Made by a program: the position numbers and the translations under genes. A stretch of DNA of 21,269 bases from RH2-MAG17b sp035945515. GTDB lineage: Bacteria > Acidobacteriota > Terriglobia > UBA7540. The notes beneath the pieces were generated by a model, which saw only the letters and a program-made list of their open reading frames with translations, searched no databases and was not told where the DNA came from. The stretch spans positions 1 to 21,269 of the forward strand of contig DASZAE010000344.1 of the NCBI GenBank assembly GCA_035945515.1, written 5' to 3'. Of the stretch, positions 1 through 7,107 are shown piece after piece. Numbering within the stretch: position 1 is the first letter of the stretch; every line of letters starts with the position of its first letter.

Positions 1-912
1 CATTCCCAGAGAAAACATCACGCCGGATGCGATCCAGAGCGGACGGCTGCGCGGCAACAGTTGCCTGCTGAGGTCGCTGCCCAGGCTGGCTTCGGAAGAC
101 GCTCGCGTGGCCACCATGCCGCCCGCCACGGAAACCAGCAGCGAAGGCACAATCGTGACCAGCCCGTCGCCGACCGTAAGGATGGTGTAAGTGCGCAGCG
201 CATCCTGAAATGAGAGTCCAAGATAGAAAATGCCAATGAGGAAGCCCGCGCCGATATTGATGGCCGTGATGAGGATTGTGGCCAGCGCGTCCCGCTGACT
301 GAAACGCGCCGCGCCGTCCATTGCGCCGTAGAACTCAGCCTCCCTTGCGATTTGCAAGCGCCGCGTGCGCGCCTGCGTTTCATCGATCAGGCCGGCTCCA
401 AGGTCAGCGTCAATTGCCATCTGCTTGCCTGGCAGAGCGTCCAGGGTAAAACGCGCCGTGACCTCCGCAATGCGCACCGCGCCGTGGTTGATCACCAAAT
501 ATTGAATGGCGATCAGAGCTAAAAAAATGACAAAGCCCACAACATAGTTCCCGCCCACCACAAACTGGCCGAAAGCTTCGATCACTTTGCCCGCCGCGCC
601 CGGCCCTTGATTGCCGTCAAGCAGGATGCGCCGGCTGCTGGCCAGGTTCAGCGACAAACGGAACAGCGTTAACAGCAGCAACAGCGAGGGAAAAACGGAG
701 AACTGCACCGGACGCTGGATGTACATCGAAACCAGCAGGACCAGCACAGAAGTGGTGATGCTCGCGGCCAGCAGCACATCCAGTAGAATCGCCGGAATAG
801 GCACGAGCATCACAAATACCATCGCCACGCCAATGACCGGCACCACCCAATCGTGGCGGGAGCGGCCGGCGGCGGTCTTGGGCTGAGGCTGGAGTTGTGG
901 CTGTGGAGCCAT
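1..912 (-). CDS. flhA: FlhA, flagellar export gate protein (N-terminal 304 residues, 3' end outside window)
   Basis: FlhA forms the nonameric membrane ring of the flagellar type III export gate. The visible part reads MAPQPQLQPQPKTAAGRS, then a run of hydrophobic segments (about residues 22-65, 73-90, 115-142, 207-232 and beyond). The cytoplasmic loop carries the FHIPEP-family signature at about 154-178, with the conserved RFTLDALPGKQMAIDADL run and K163, D168 and D170 visible. The reading frame is open to the left edge, so the C-terminal membrane helices and the whole cytosolic substrate-docking domain are missing from view, not from the genome. The ATG at 910-912 sits 3 nt after the flhB stop, with an AGGAGG about 12 nt upstream. 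It is the last visible gene of a fliL-to-flhA run. Confidence 0.97.
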   Translation of the reverse strand, partial: MAPQPQLQPQPKTAAGRSRHDWVVPVIGVAMVFVMLVPIPAILLDVLLAASITTSVLVLLVSMYIQRPVQFSVFPSLLLLLTLFRLSLNLASSRRILLDGNQGPGAAGKVIEAFGQFVVGGNYVVGFVIFLALIAIQYLVINHGAVRIAEVTARFTLDALPGKQMAIDADLGAGLIDETQARTRRLQIAREAEFYGAMDGAARFSQRDALATILITAINIGAGFLIGIFYLGLSFQDALRTYTILTVGDGLVTIVPSLLVSVAGGMVATRASSEASLGSDLSRQLLPRSRPLWIASGVMFSLGM

Positions 913-915
913 CGC

Positions 916-2016
916 TTAAGTTCGCCTCCTGGTTGGGGGCGCCGGTTTCGCTGCGTCCGCCTTCCGCCCGCCCGTCCGGGCTTTGAAGATGAAGGCTAGA
1001 ATTTCTGCCACCGCCACGTACAGCGCCGGAGGAATCGCTTGCCCAACCTGAACCGTCCGGTAGAGCGCGTGGGCCAGCGGCCGGTTCTCGACGATCGGAA
1101 TGTCATGCCAGAGGGCTTCACGCCGGATTTGCTGAGCGATCAGGTTGCGCCCCTTGGCCAGCACCACGGGCGCGCGCATGACTCCGGGTTGATACTTGAG
1201 GGCAATCGCGTATTCGGTGGGGTTGGTGATCACCACGGTAGCTTTCGCCACATCGCGCATCATCATTTTGCGGCGCATTTCAAGTTGTACTTTGCGGATG
1301 CGGCGCTTGATTTGCGGATTGCCCAGATTGTCCTTATTCTCCTGCGTGACCTCCTGCTTGGTCATGCGCAACTGGCGCGACAACTGGGTGCGCTGAAAGA
1401 GATAATCAAATCCCGACCATGCAAGGAAAACCGCGCCCGACTTCCACGAAATCTCGTATATGCGCTCGAGAAGGTAGGCAATCGAGGCGTGCGCCGGGAC
1501 CATGCAGGAGCGCACCACCCAATCCCAGTCGCGCGTCAGCATGGCGAACACCAGGTAGGTGATGATGGCCATCGGGATGATCGATTTCAGAAGGTTGCTC
1601 ACCGCTGAAAGCGAAACGAGCTTGCCCAGATTCGACATTGGGTTCACGCGGCTGAAACTCGGACTCAGCGGTTCGGTGGCGAAAACAACGCCGCCTTGCC
1701 CGATGTTGCCAAAGACGGAAACGGCGAGACCTAGCAGCAAGCAGGGAAGCGCCCAGTAGCCAGTCACGCGCGCAGTCCTCTCCATGACGAAGATCATGTT
1801 TTCCGGGTTGTCGCCATGCGCCATTGCCAGACTCTGTCCGAAGAACTCTCCCCACTGCCCAAGGAAGCCTCGAGCGTAGCCATTGAGCACCATGACGATG
1901 GCAATCAGGGCCAGAGCCGAGGGCAGCTCGCGGCTGCGCGCCACCTGGCCTTTTTTGCGCGCCTTTTGCCGTTTAAACGGCGTTGCTTCTTCTGTCCTGT
2001 CGCCCGCGCCCGCCAC
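916..2016 (-). CDS. flhB: FlhB, export gate / substrate-specificity switch protein with an NPTE site
   Basis: FlhB caps the FliPQR pore and, in the known family, switches export from rod/hook to filament substrates after self-cleavage at Asn-Pro in an NPTH motif. The protein is 366 residues, close to the usual length. It has a basic N-terminus (KRQKARKKGQVARSRE, residues 16-30), four hydrophobic segments (about 33-50, 88-105, 138-160, 175-208) and the cytosolic domain. The cleavage motif here is N265-P266-T267-E268: the scissile N-P is kept but the usual His is Glu. The codon for this position is clearly GAA. The start is GTG (2014-2016), with GGAG about 11-14 nt upstream, overlapping the fliR stop region. 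The C-terminus is short and Arg/Pro-rich. Confidence 0.96.
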   Translation of the reverse strand: MAGAGDRTEEATPFKRQKARKKGQVARSRELPSALALIAIVMVLNGYARGFLGQWGEFFGQSLAMAHGDNPENMIFVMERTARVTGYWALPCLLLGLAVSVFGNIGQGGVVFATEPLSPSFSRVNPMSNLGKLVSLSAVSNLLKSIIPMAIITYLVFAMLTRDWDWVVRSCMVPAHASIAYLLERIYEISWKSGAVFLAWSGFDYLFQRTQLSRQLRMTKQEVTQENKDNLGNPQIKRRIRKVQLEMRRKMMMRDVAKATVVITNPTEYAIALKYQPGVMRAPVVLAKGRNLIAQQIRREALWHDIPIVENRPLAHALYRTVQVGQAIPPALYVAVAEILAFIFKARTGGRKADAAKPAPPTRRRT

Positions 2017-2031
2017 GTGTGAACCCGCTCC

Positions 2032-2802
2032 TCATAAAAGATGCAAAACGCGCTCGGTGGCGGTTAGCGCCCATCCGAAATAGCCGCCCGTCAGGCTGGG
2101 CCAGAAACCAAAGGTGATCACGAGCAAGGCAATACCGAGCAAAATCTTGATCGAAATCGAGGTAAACACCACCGGGAACTGCGGCGCGGCCTTGTTAATA
2201 AAGCCAAGCGATACATCCGTCAGAATGGTGATAAGTAAAATCGGCGCGGCCAATTCAACCCCGATAATAAAAATTTGCTCCGAGCCGTGCATTAAACGCA
2301 TCATCCCGGCTCCGCTCAATCTTGCCGCGCCTACAGGAAGATATGAGTAACTCTTCGCCAGGCTGAGCAGCATCCAGCGATGAAATCCAAGCTGCAGAAA
2401 GAACAGCAGCGCCAGCGTCTGGTAGAACACCGCCATCACAGGCGACGCCGCTTGCGTGGTGGGGTCAATCGAAGTTTCAAGTGAATAGCCCAGTTGAAAG
2501 CCCACAATCGTCCCCGCCATCTCAATCCCCTCAAAGGCAAAATTCATCACCAGACCGATCACTAATCCCACCACCGCTTCCCCCAGAAGTATTGAAACCC
2601 AGCTTGCCAAGTCTGGAATCGGGGGAAACGCATGGAGAACCGGAAGCAGCACCGCTGTCACCGCCACCGTCACCGCCGCCTTAAGCGGCAGCGGAATGGC
2701 AGAGCTGCCAAAAAAGGGCGCGAACACCATCAACATGCTGATGCGCGCGCCGATCAGCACCGCCTTATCGAGATTGCCCAGCAGCAGGTTTGCGAGCTCC
2801 AT
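2032..2802 (-). CDS. fliR: FliR, flagellar export gate membrane protein
   Basis: FliR is a multi-spanning component of the FliP5-FliQ4-FliR1 export gate. The 256-residue product starts MELANLLLGNLDKAVLIGAR and has about six hydrophobic segments. It includes the family-typical stretch FEGIEMAGTIVGFQLGYSLE in the middle. I chose the ATG at 2800-2802 because it lies 10 nt after the fliQ stop and has a GTGAGG sequence 8 nt upstream. The frame extends 18 codons further up into fliQ but that start would lack a ribosome binding site and add a non-family N-terminus. Length agrees with family members of about 255-265 residues. Confidence 0.96.
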   Translation of the reverse strand: MELANLLLGNLDKAVLIGARISMLMVFAPFFGSSAIPLPLKAAVTVAVTAVLLPVLHAFPPIPDLASWVSILLGEAVVGLVIGLVMNFAFEGIEMAGTIVGFQLGYSLETSIDPTTQAASPVMAVFYQTLALLFFLQLGFHRWMLLSLAKSYSYLPVGAARLSGAGMMRLMHGSEQIFIIGVELAAPILLITILTDVSLGFINKAAPQFPVVFTSISIKILLGIALLVITFGFWPSLTGGYFGWALTATERVLHLL

Positions 2803-2812
2803 TCCATTGGCC

Positions 2813-3082
2813 TCACCCGAGATAGGGCCGGAAATTTGAAAAGAGCAGCAAAGCAAAGGATAGAAGCTTGCGCAACAGCCAGGGCATCATGATGTACACC
2901 ACCAACCCCACAGCAGCCAAACGCGGGACCGTGCCAATGGTCATCTCCTGAATCGAAGTCATCACCTGCAAAATGCTGGTTAAAAACCCCACAATGATCG
3001 CCACAATAAGAATCGGAGCGCAAAGCCATACGGTGACTTCAAGCGTCATACGCGCCAATGTGACGACCCTCTCGGGAGTCAT
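2813..3082 (-). CDS. fliQ: FliQ, flagellar export gate membrane protein
   Basis: FliQ is the small two-helix subunit that wraps around FliP/FliR in the export gate. The product is 89 residues, the standard family length. It has two hydrophobic hairpin helices (about 14-38 and 52-76) and the family-typical FLTSILQVMTSIQEMTIG between them. The ATG at 3080-3082 has AAGGTGA five nucleotides upstream. It lies 9 nt after the fliP stop and 10 nt before the fliR start, so all three gate subunits are in the usual PQR order and probably translated together. Confidence 0.97.
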   Translation of the reverse strand: MTPERVVTLARMTLEVTVWLCAPILIVAIIVGFLTSILQVMTSIQEMTIGTVPRLAAVGLVVYIMMPWLLRKLLSFALLLFSNFRPYLG

Positions 3083-3091
3083 AAATTCACC

Positions 3092-3853
3092 TTAATGAAA
3101 GCTCTTCACCAGTGACCCGACGACCAGGCTCCAGCCGTTCACCATGACAAATAGGAGAATCTTGAGCGGCGTCGAAATGACCGTGGGCGGCAACTGAAAC
3201 ATGCCCACCGAAGTCGTAACCGAAGCCACCACCAAGTCAATCACCATAAACGGCAAAAAGAGCACTAACCCGATCTGAAAGCCCGCCTGCAGCTCGGAAA
3301 TCATGTAGGCCGGCACCACGACGCGCAGTGGGAGGTCCTGGGGCGAGCGGGGCTGGGGCAGGCCAGCCATCTTGACGAAAACTGCAAGGTCCTTTTCGCG
3401 CGCAAATTTGAGCATGAAGGTGCGCATAGGTCCGGCGGCTTTCTCGATCGCCTGAAAAGCGGAGATGTGGCCGCGCTCCATGGGCACCACAGCGGCGTCC
3501 ACAATCCTCGCGCCCACTGGTTGCATGATGAAGTACGTCAAGAACAGCGCGAGTCCGATGAGCACCTGATTGCTGGGCGCGCTCTCGGTGCCAAGCGCCT
3601 GACGCAGAAAGTGGAACACCACCAGAATGCGGACAAACGGCGTCATGGAAAGCAATAGCGCCGGAATTACGGTGAGGACCGTCAGCAGGATGAGAATGGT
3701 CCACGGCAGCGAGGCTCCACCCGGCAGCCGCAAACCTGAGGCGGCGCGGGATTGCGCTCCGTAGGCGGGAAGGCTGCAAACAAAGCCGCAGACGAAGCCC
3801 ACAACCAGCAGCGCCATGCCCCGGCTGATTGCGCGTCTGCGCTTTACCGCCAT
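3092..3853 (-). CDS. fliP: FliP, flagellar export gate membrane protein
   Basis: FliP is the pentameric core of the export pore. The 253-residue product begins with a basic segment and a hydrophobic stretch (residues about 13-31) ending in an AYGA-type site, consistent with the cleavable signal peptide known for FliP. Diagnostic family segments follow: TPFVRILVVFHFLRQALGTE, PSNQVLIGLALFLTYFIM, and the C-terminal helices around MISELQAGFQIGLVLFLPF and STPLKILLFVMVNGW. The ATG overlaps the last 10 nt of fliO (ATGGCGGTAA), with GAGGA upstream inside fliO. It is therefore translationally coupled to fliO. Confidence 0.97.
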   Translation of the reverse strand: MAVKRRRAISRGMALLVVGFVCGFVCSLPAYGAQSRAASGLRLPGGASLPWTILILLTVLTVIPALLLSMTPFVRILVVFHFLRQALGTESAPSNQVLIGLALFLTYFIMQPVGARIVDAAVVPMERGHISAFQAIEKAAGPMRTFMLKFAREKDLAVFVKMAGLPQPRSPQDLPLRVVVPAYMISELQAGFQIGLVLFLPFMVIDLVVASVTTSVGMFQLPPTVISTPLKILLFVMVNGWSLVVGSLVKSFH

Positions 3854-4176
3854 GCTTTGTATTCCTCAGGATCAAATGACTCATCGCTGTCGGCCTCATA
3901 CAGAGAGCCTTGCCCAGAGGGCGCCTCCGAGCCGAATGGCCCGAAGGCGTCGTTTGGCTGGGCTTCAAGAGAAGGGAATCTGGCCAAAAGAGATATGGAA
4001 CTTCCTGCCGTTCCCACCAGGAGTTTCTGGTTTTCAACCATCACCAGCGCCAGCACCCGGCGGTCGCCGAGCGAAAGCGTCTCGCACAAGCGCATCGACC
4101 GCTTGCCCCGCCGTTTGTGGATCCCTTTGGCGGCGCCGGCAAGCTGCCTGAAGGCTGAAACGATTGCGCGCAGCAT
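3844..4176 (-). CDS. fliO: FliO-like protein lacking a membrane segment
   Basis: Position between fliN and fliP and a FliO-type core identify this 110-residue protein as FliO, a scaffold that helps FliP assemble. The core is residues about 30-67: the LGDRRVLALVMVENQKLLVG run followed by AGSSISLLA. Known FliO proteins have an N-terminal transmembrane helix followed by this small cytosolic domain. Here only a basic amphipathic stretch (residues 1-28) precedes it. An in-frame TGA lies about 11 codons upstream of the ATG at 4174-4176 with no other good start between, so a membrane helix cannot be gained by moving the start. AAGGA lies 8-9 nt upstream of the ATG. The C-terminus (70-110) is acidic and Ser/Gly-rich. 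Its assignment rests on context plus the core and is less certain than its neighbours. Confidence 0.75.
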   Translation of the reverse strand: MLRAIVSAFRQLAGAAKGIHKRRGKRSMRLCETLSLGDRRVLALVMVENQKLLVGTAGSSISLLARFPSLEAQPNDAFGPFGSEAPSGQGSLYEADSDESFDPEEYKAWR

Positions 4177-4216
4177 TAGTTTTGTCCTTTTTGCTTCTTC
4201 ATGGACTCACAGCAGC

Positions 4217-4501
4217 CTATCCCAGCTCGCTGATTCGAATAGCAAGGCGCGTTTTTAATACGTCGAATTCAGCCCAGCCCACCCTCACGCCGTTCACCCA
4301 GACGGGAACATGGCTCGTCGAACTCTGGTGGCTGTCAACGATGGTTTCGACGTCCAACCGCAGTAAGTCGCGCACTCTGAAGTTGGTCACACATAAGCCC
4401 ACGCTCAGTTTGCACTGAAGACCCGCAATCAAGGCCCATTGACTTTCGTGGGAAACAGATTCTCTTGATTCGGCTTCGACAGTGGGAGAATTAGCGTCCA
4501 T
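4217..4501 (-). CDS. fliN: FliN, C-ring motor switch protein
   Basis: FliN forms the lower ring of the flagellar switch complex and helps dock the FliH-FliI export complex. The 94-residue product has an unstructured N-terminus (1-24) and one SpoA-type domain (about 25-94). The domain shows the RVRDLLRLDVETIVD segment, VPVWVNGVRVG, and the terminal LAIRISELG that matches the FliN consensus ending in RI.E/L. The usual Gly-Glu after the NG motif is replaced by W-A-E, a small departure. The ATG lies 9 nt after the fliL stop with only a weak ribosome binding site. The gene stands where fliM then fliN are normally found; fliM is not here. Confidence 0.88.
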   Translation of the reverse strand: MDANSPTVEAESRESVSHESQWALIAGLQCKLSVGLCVTNFRVRDLLRLDVETIVDSHQSSTSHVPVWVNGVRVGWAEFDVLKTRLAIRISELG

Positions 4502-4510
4502 AGACTTTAT

Positions 4511-5035
4511 CTACTGTTGAATCAGAAAATCGGTGAAATAAAGATCGGAAATTGCAAGCTCCGGAACACGTTGCTGCAGCGCGGCCAGCAATTGAGCTTT
4601 GAGCTTCGCCTTGCCATACGGCGCGAGCAGGGAACTCGATTGCCACGTATTGAGCACTCCCAGGATCGTGTCCCGGATCTCAGGAACCAATGGGGAATCG
4701 GCTGGATTTTCTGGCCCTTTGGGCATTGGCTTCGATAAGGCGACCGTAATGCCAATACGCAGAAAGGTGCTGTGGTCCGGATCCGCAAGGTTTACCACGA
4801 AAGACTCAAGCGGAATTATCGCCACCGGAGCGGCATCCGCATTGGGAACCGAGGTCTTCGCCTTATCCGTCTTTTTGGAACTGGCAAGCGCCCGGCGGGA
4901 CATAAACACATATCCCCCGCCGCCTAAGACCAGAATGAGAACGACCGCAATTCCAAGAATGACGACCTTGGAGCCTTTTTTCTTTTCTTCTGGCGCGCCC
5001 GGTTTTGGATTAGCACTGCTTGTTGTCTCTGCCAT
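4511..5035 (-). CDS. fliL: FliL, basal-body-associated stator-modulating protein
   Basis: FliL is an inner-membrane single-span protein around the basal body that supports stator function. The 174-residue product has a Lys-rich cytoplasmic N-terminus, one membrane helix (about residues 25-46, VVILGIAVVLILVLGGGGYV), and a periplasmic domain. The domain starts at PLESFVVNLADPD and ends with the family-typical ISDLYFTDFLIQQ. I chose the ATG at 5033-5035 (MAETTSSANP). A TTG six codons further up falls inside the candidate sigma-54 promoter. No Shine-Dalgarno is visible ahead of the ATG. It is the first gene of the fliL-N-O-P-Q-R-flhB-flhA run. Confidence 0.93.
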   Translation of the reverse strand: MAETTSSANPKPGAPEEKKKGSKVVILGIAVVLILVLGGGGYVFMSRRALASSKKTDKAKTSVPNADAAPVAIIPLESFVVNLADPDHSTFLRIGITVALSKPMPKGPENPADSPLVPEIRDTILGVLNTWQSSSLLAPYGKAKLKAQLLAALQQRVPELAISDLYFTDFLIQQ

Positions 5036-5048
5036 CGATAAAGCGATG

Positions 5049-5064
5049 TGCAACTACCCGGCCA
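5049..5064 (-). promoter_or_regulatory. Candidate sigma-54 promoter of the fliL-flhA run
   Basis: Read on the minus strand the site is TGGCCGGGTAGTTGCA. It keeps GG-N10-GC and matches the general sigma-54 consensus TGGCACG-N4-TTGCA at all defined positions except the A and C after TGGC. Transcription would start about 12 nt beyond the -12 GC, near 5038, only about 3-4 nt before the fliL ATG. Sigma-54 use is expected because sigma-54 activators are encoded at the other end of the cluster. Not tested. Confidence 0.55.
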
Positions 5065-5330
5065 AACCGCGCTTTCCCGCGACTCTTAACTCGAGAATCG
5101 GGCCCTAAAGTAACTCATTGATGGTTAAGTGGTTGTGAGAGGAACGGCAAGCTGAGCGGGAGTTAATATTGCAAGAAGGGATTCGCTGGCGGAAGACACT
5201 AAGGGAATCTCATGAGAGTTTTCTTGGAATGCTCTCATGGTGAGCATGGCACTCCCTCACTATCAGTCCTTATCTCCAATTGGAGAATAGGAGTTCAGGT
5301 GATGGAGGATCATCCAATTTCAACCCGCCA
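5065..5330. other. flgE-fliL intergenic region with palindromes
   Basis: This 266-bp stretch holds no credible gene. It carries a perfect 10-bp palindrome TCTCATGAGA (5208-5217), a related imperfect CTCATGGTGAG (5234-5244) and a perfect 14-bp palindrome TCTCCAATTGGAGA (5273-5286). They lie about 145-225 bp upstream of the candidate fliL sigma-54 promoter, a distance at which activator-binding sites are commonly found. A role as operator or as the flgE 3' end structure are both possible. No U-tract terminator is evident. Confidence 0.4.
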
Positions 5331-6572
5331 CTACGGGACTAGGTTCAGCACAGCCTGAACGACGTTATCAAAGGTGGTAAACGCCTTGGCATTGGCTTCA
5401 TAACCCGTTTGCTGCAGAATAAGTTGTGAAAACTGAGAGGCGATATCAACGTTTGAACCCTCAAGGCCGCCGCCCGTCAGCGTTCCGCGACCGCCAGTTC
5501 CAGGCACGCCCACCGTAGGCAATCCGGAAGCTAGGCTCGCCATGAAATTATTTGAGCCAACTCGCAAAAGCCCCTGCGTGTTGGGGAAGTTCGCCAAAGC
5601 AATTTGTCCGATGGCGGCAGTCTGGCCGTTGGTGAAGCTTCCTTCAATGGTGCCGTCTGATTGGATGGCGAATGTCGAGAGCGTTCCGCTCGTAAAGCCG
5701 TCCTGCGTGGTCTGCGACGCCTCGGAAGTTCCAGCCACCTGCGAGACCACAGAGGTTCCGCTGGGATTGTAGAGATTCCAGTTGAATTTCATAGCATTTG
5801 CGCCATCGGCTAAGCCGCTGATGGTAATGCCTGCGACGTTGCCTGCAGGCGCGGTGAGCTGTCCGACGCCATTAAATGTGAGCGCGCCGCTCTTTACCGA
5901 AACAGGAGCGCCGCTGCTGCCTACATCCGCTGCCGGAATCGTAATGTTGTAATTCCACGCGCCGCTGCCGGTGTTGGTGAAGTTAAACGTCAACAAGTGG
6001 CTTGTGCCCAGCGAGTCGTAAGTTTCCACCGTCGTGCTGAAAGCCGGGGTGGTGGGCGTGGCGCTGGCGTCAAGATTCATGACAAGCTGCACGTTTTGTG
6101 TGGCCGAGGGAGGCGAAATCTGGCCCCGGTCGATCGACAATGGCGAGAGCACTCCATTGGTGTTCACAATCCCGTTCGTTGCTGTGTAGCCCATGACGTT
6201 GGCTCCATCCTGAGTGACGAGCTGGCCTTGCGGGCTGACCGTGAGGTTCCCGTCGCGCGTGTAGAGCGCCACCGCGCCCGCGTCTACTTGGAAGAAGCCG
6301 TCGCCCTCGATCGCCACATCCGTGTTCACGCCAGTATTTTGTATGTTTCCTTGCGTGAAGTCAGTGGACGTGGAGCTGACCTTTGATCCAAGCCCCACTT
6401 CAATCGGATTGCCAGCGCCTGTCGAACCAAGCTGCTGATAGAGCAGGTCGCTAAATTCCGGTGTCACGCCCTTGTAGGCCACCGTATTCATGTTTGCAAG
6501 GTTGTTCGAAATCACCGAGAGCGCCTGATCGCTCGCCTCAAGTCCTGAGACTGGGATTGAAAATGATGGCAT
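5331..6572 (-). CDS. flgE: FlgE, flagellar hook protein
   Basis: FlgE polymerises into the hook outside the cell and is exported by the type III apparatus. The 413-residue product carries the N-terminal rod/hook signature (GLEASDQALSVISNNLANMN, residues 10-29, then NTVAYKG). It then has the Dc region with GDGFFQVDAG and YTRDGNLTVSPQGQLV, a Thr/Ser/Asn/Gly-rich outer domain, and the C-terminal helix around LILQQTGYEANAKAFTTFD. Length is normal for a hook protein. The ATG at 6570-6572 has AGGAG six nt upstream. It lies 141 nt downstream of flgD, enough for its own promoter. It is the last gene of the hook section. Confidence 0.96.
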   Translation of the reverse strand: MPSFSIPVSGLEASDQALSVISNNLANMNTVAYKGVTPEFSDLLYQQLGSTGAGNPIEVGLGSKVSSTSTDFTQGNIQNTGVNTDVAIEGDGFFQVDAGAVALYTRDGNLTVSPQGQLVTQDGANVMGYTATNGIVNTNGVLSPLSIDRGQISPPSATQNVQLVMNLDASATPTTPAFSTTVETYDSLGTSHLLTFNFTNTGSGAWNYNITIPAADVGSSGAPVSVKSGALTFNGVGQLTAPAGNVAGITISGLADGANAMKFNWNLYNPSGTSVVSQVAGTSEASQTTQDGFTSGTLSTFAIQSDGTIEGSFTNGQTAAIGQIALANFPNTQGLLRVGSNNFMASLASGLPTVGVPGTGGRGTLTGGGLEGSNVDIASQFSQLILQQTGYEANAKAFTTFDNVVQAVLNLVP

Positions 6573-6668
6573 CGTTTTCTCCTGATTAACCCTTGAAAAT
6601 TGGTCTTAAATGCTCCTGCAGCTTACTTTTGCCTCATTTGAAACTGACGCTTCGGTTTTCAGTGGGCT

Positions 6669-6696
6669 TTATCGGCCCGCGGAAGCGCCAACTTAA
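6669..6696 (-). promoter_or_regulatory. Candidate sigma-28 (FliA-type) promoter ahead of flgE
   Basis: On the minus strand a perfect GCCGATAA (6669-6676) is preceded by TTAAGTT (6690-6696). The general FliA consensus is TAAAGTTT-N11-GCCGATAA; here the -35 has one or two mismatches and the spacer is about one base longer. It lies about 95 nt upstream of the flgE ATG, inside the flgD-flgE gap. The GGGC...GCCC flanking the -10 also makes a small hairpin. Confidence 0.4.
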
Positions 6697-6713
6697 GCTC
6701 TAGACGTAGAATT

Positions 6714-7082
6714 TCAAGAGCCGGACCCATTAGGGGTCGATGGCGTCCCGGAACCCGAGGCCCCGGGCGTTCCCGAACCCGAGTTCGTTGCGGGTGTTCC
6801 AGACGTGCTGCCAGAGCCTTGGACATAGCTCTGCAACAAGCCATATATCTGTTGAATCTCGTCTAATTGGGTAAATTGGGCCAATTGGGTCACAAACGTC
6901 GTCGGGTCCACCGGATTGGTCGGATCTTGCCCTTGAAGCTGGGCGCTAAGCAAAGTCATAAAGTCTGACATCGTGATCTGTTGCGGTTGAAACCCAGCCG
7001 GCGTTCCCTGATTATTCGATTGCGCGCCCGATGAGGAAGTAGGATTTGACGCCGGGGTTGAAGCCATCGGATGAATTGTCAT
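6714..7082 (-). CDS. flgD: FlgD, hook-cap protein, short form
   Basis: FlgD is the scaffold that caps the growing hook. The 122-residue product has a Ser/Asn/Gln-rich N-terminus, then the conserved FlgD core at about 38-88. The core shows FMTLLSAQLQGQDPTNPVDPTTFVTQLAQFTQLDEIQQI split over two adjoining blocks. The remaining 34 residues are Gly/Ser/Thr/Pro-rich low complexity. Typical FlgD proteins are about 220 residues, with Tudor and fibronectin-like domains after this core; both are absent here. The TAG stop is followed by the flgE promoter gap, so no in-frame continuation is visible. The ATG has AAGGGA about 6 nt upstream and lies 25 nt after the fliK stop. Confidence 0.9.
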   Translation of the reverse strand: MTIHPMASTPASNPTSSSGAQSNNQGTPAGFQPQQITMSDFMTLLSAQLQGQDPTNPVDPTTFVTQLAQFTQLDEIQQIYGLLQSYVQGSGSTSGTPATNSGSGTPGASGSGTPSTPNGSGS

Positions 7083-7107
7083 AGTCGTCCCTTTCTTAAT
7101 CTCGAAA

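Noticed and set aside
3586..3602. Possible sigma-54 GG-N10-GC on the minus strand
   Set aside because: Only the GG and GC match, the TTGC side is absent, and it lies inside the fliP coding sequence.
3237..4037. A 266-codon open frame on the minus strand over fliP and fliO
   Set aside because: It is in another frame of fliO/fliP, has Arg/His/Ala-rich shadow composition, and the overlapped genes have clear family motifs and ribosome binding sites.
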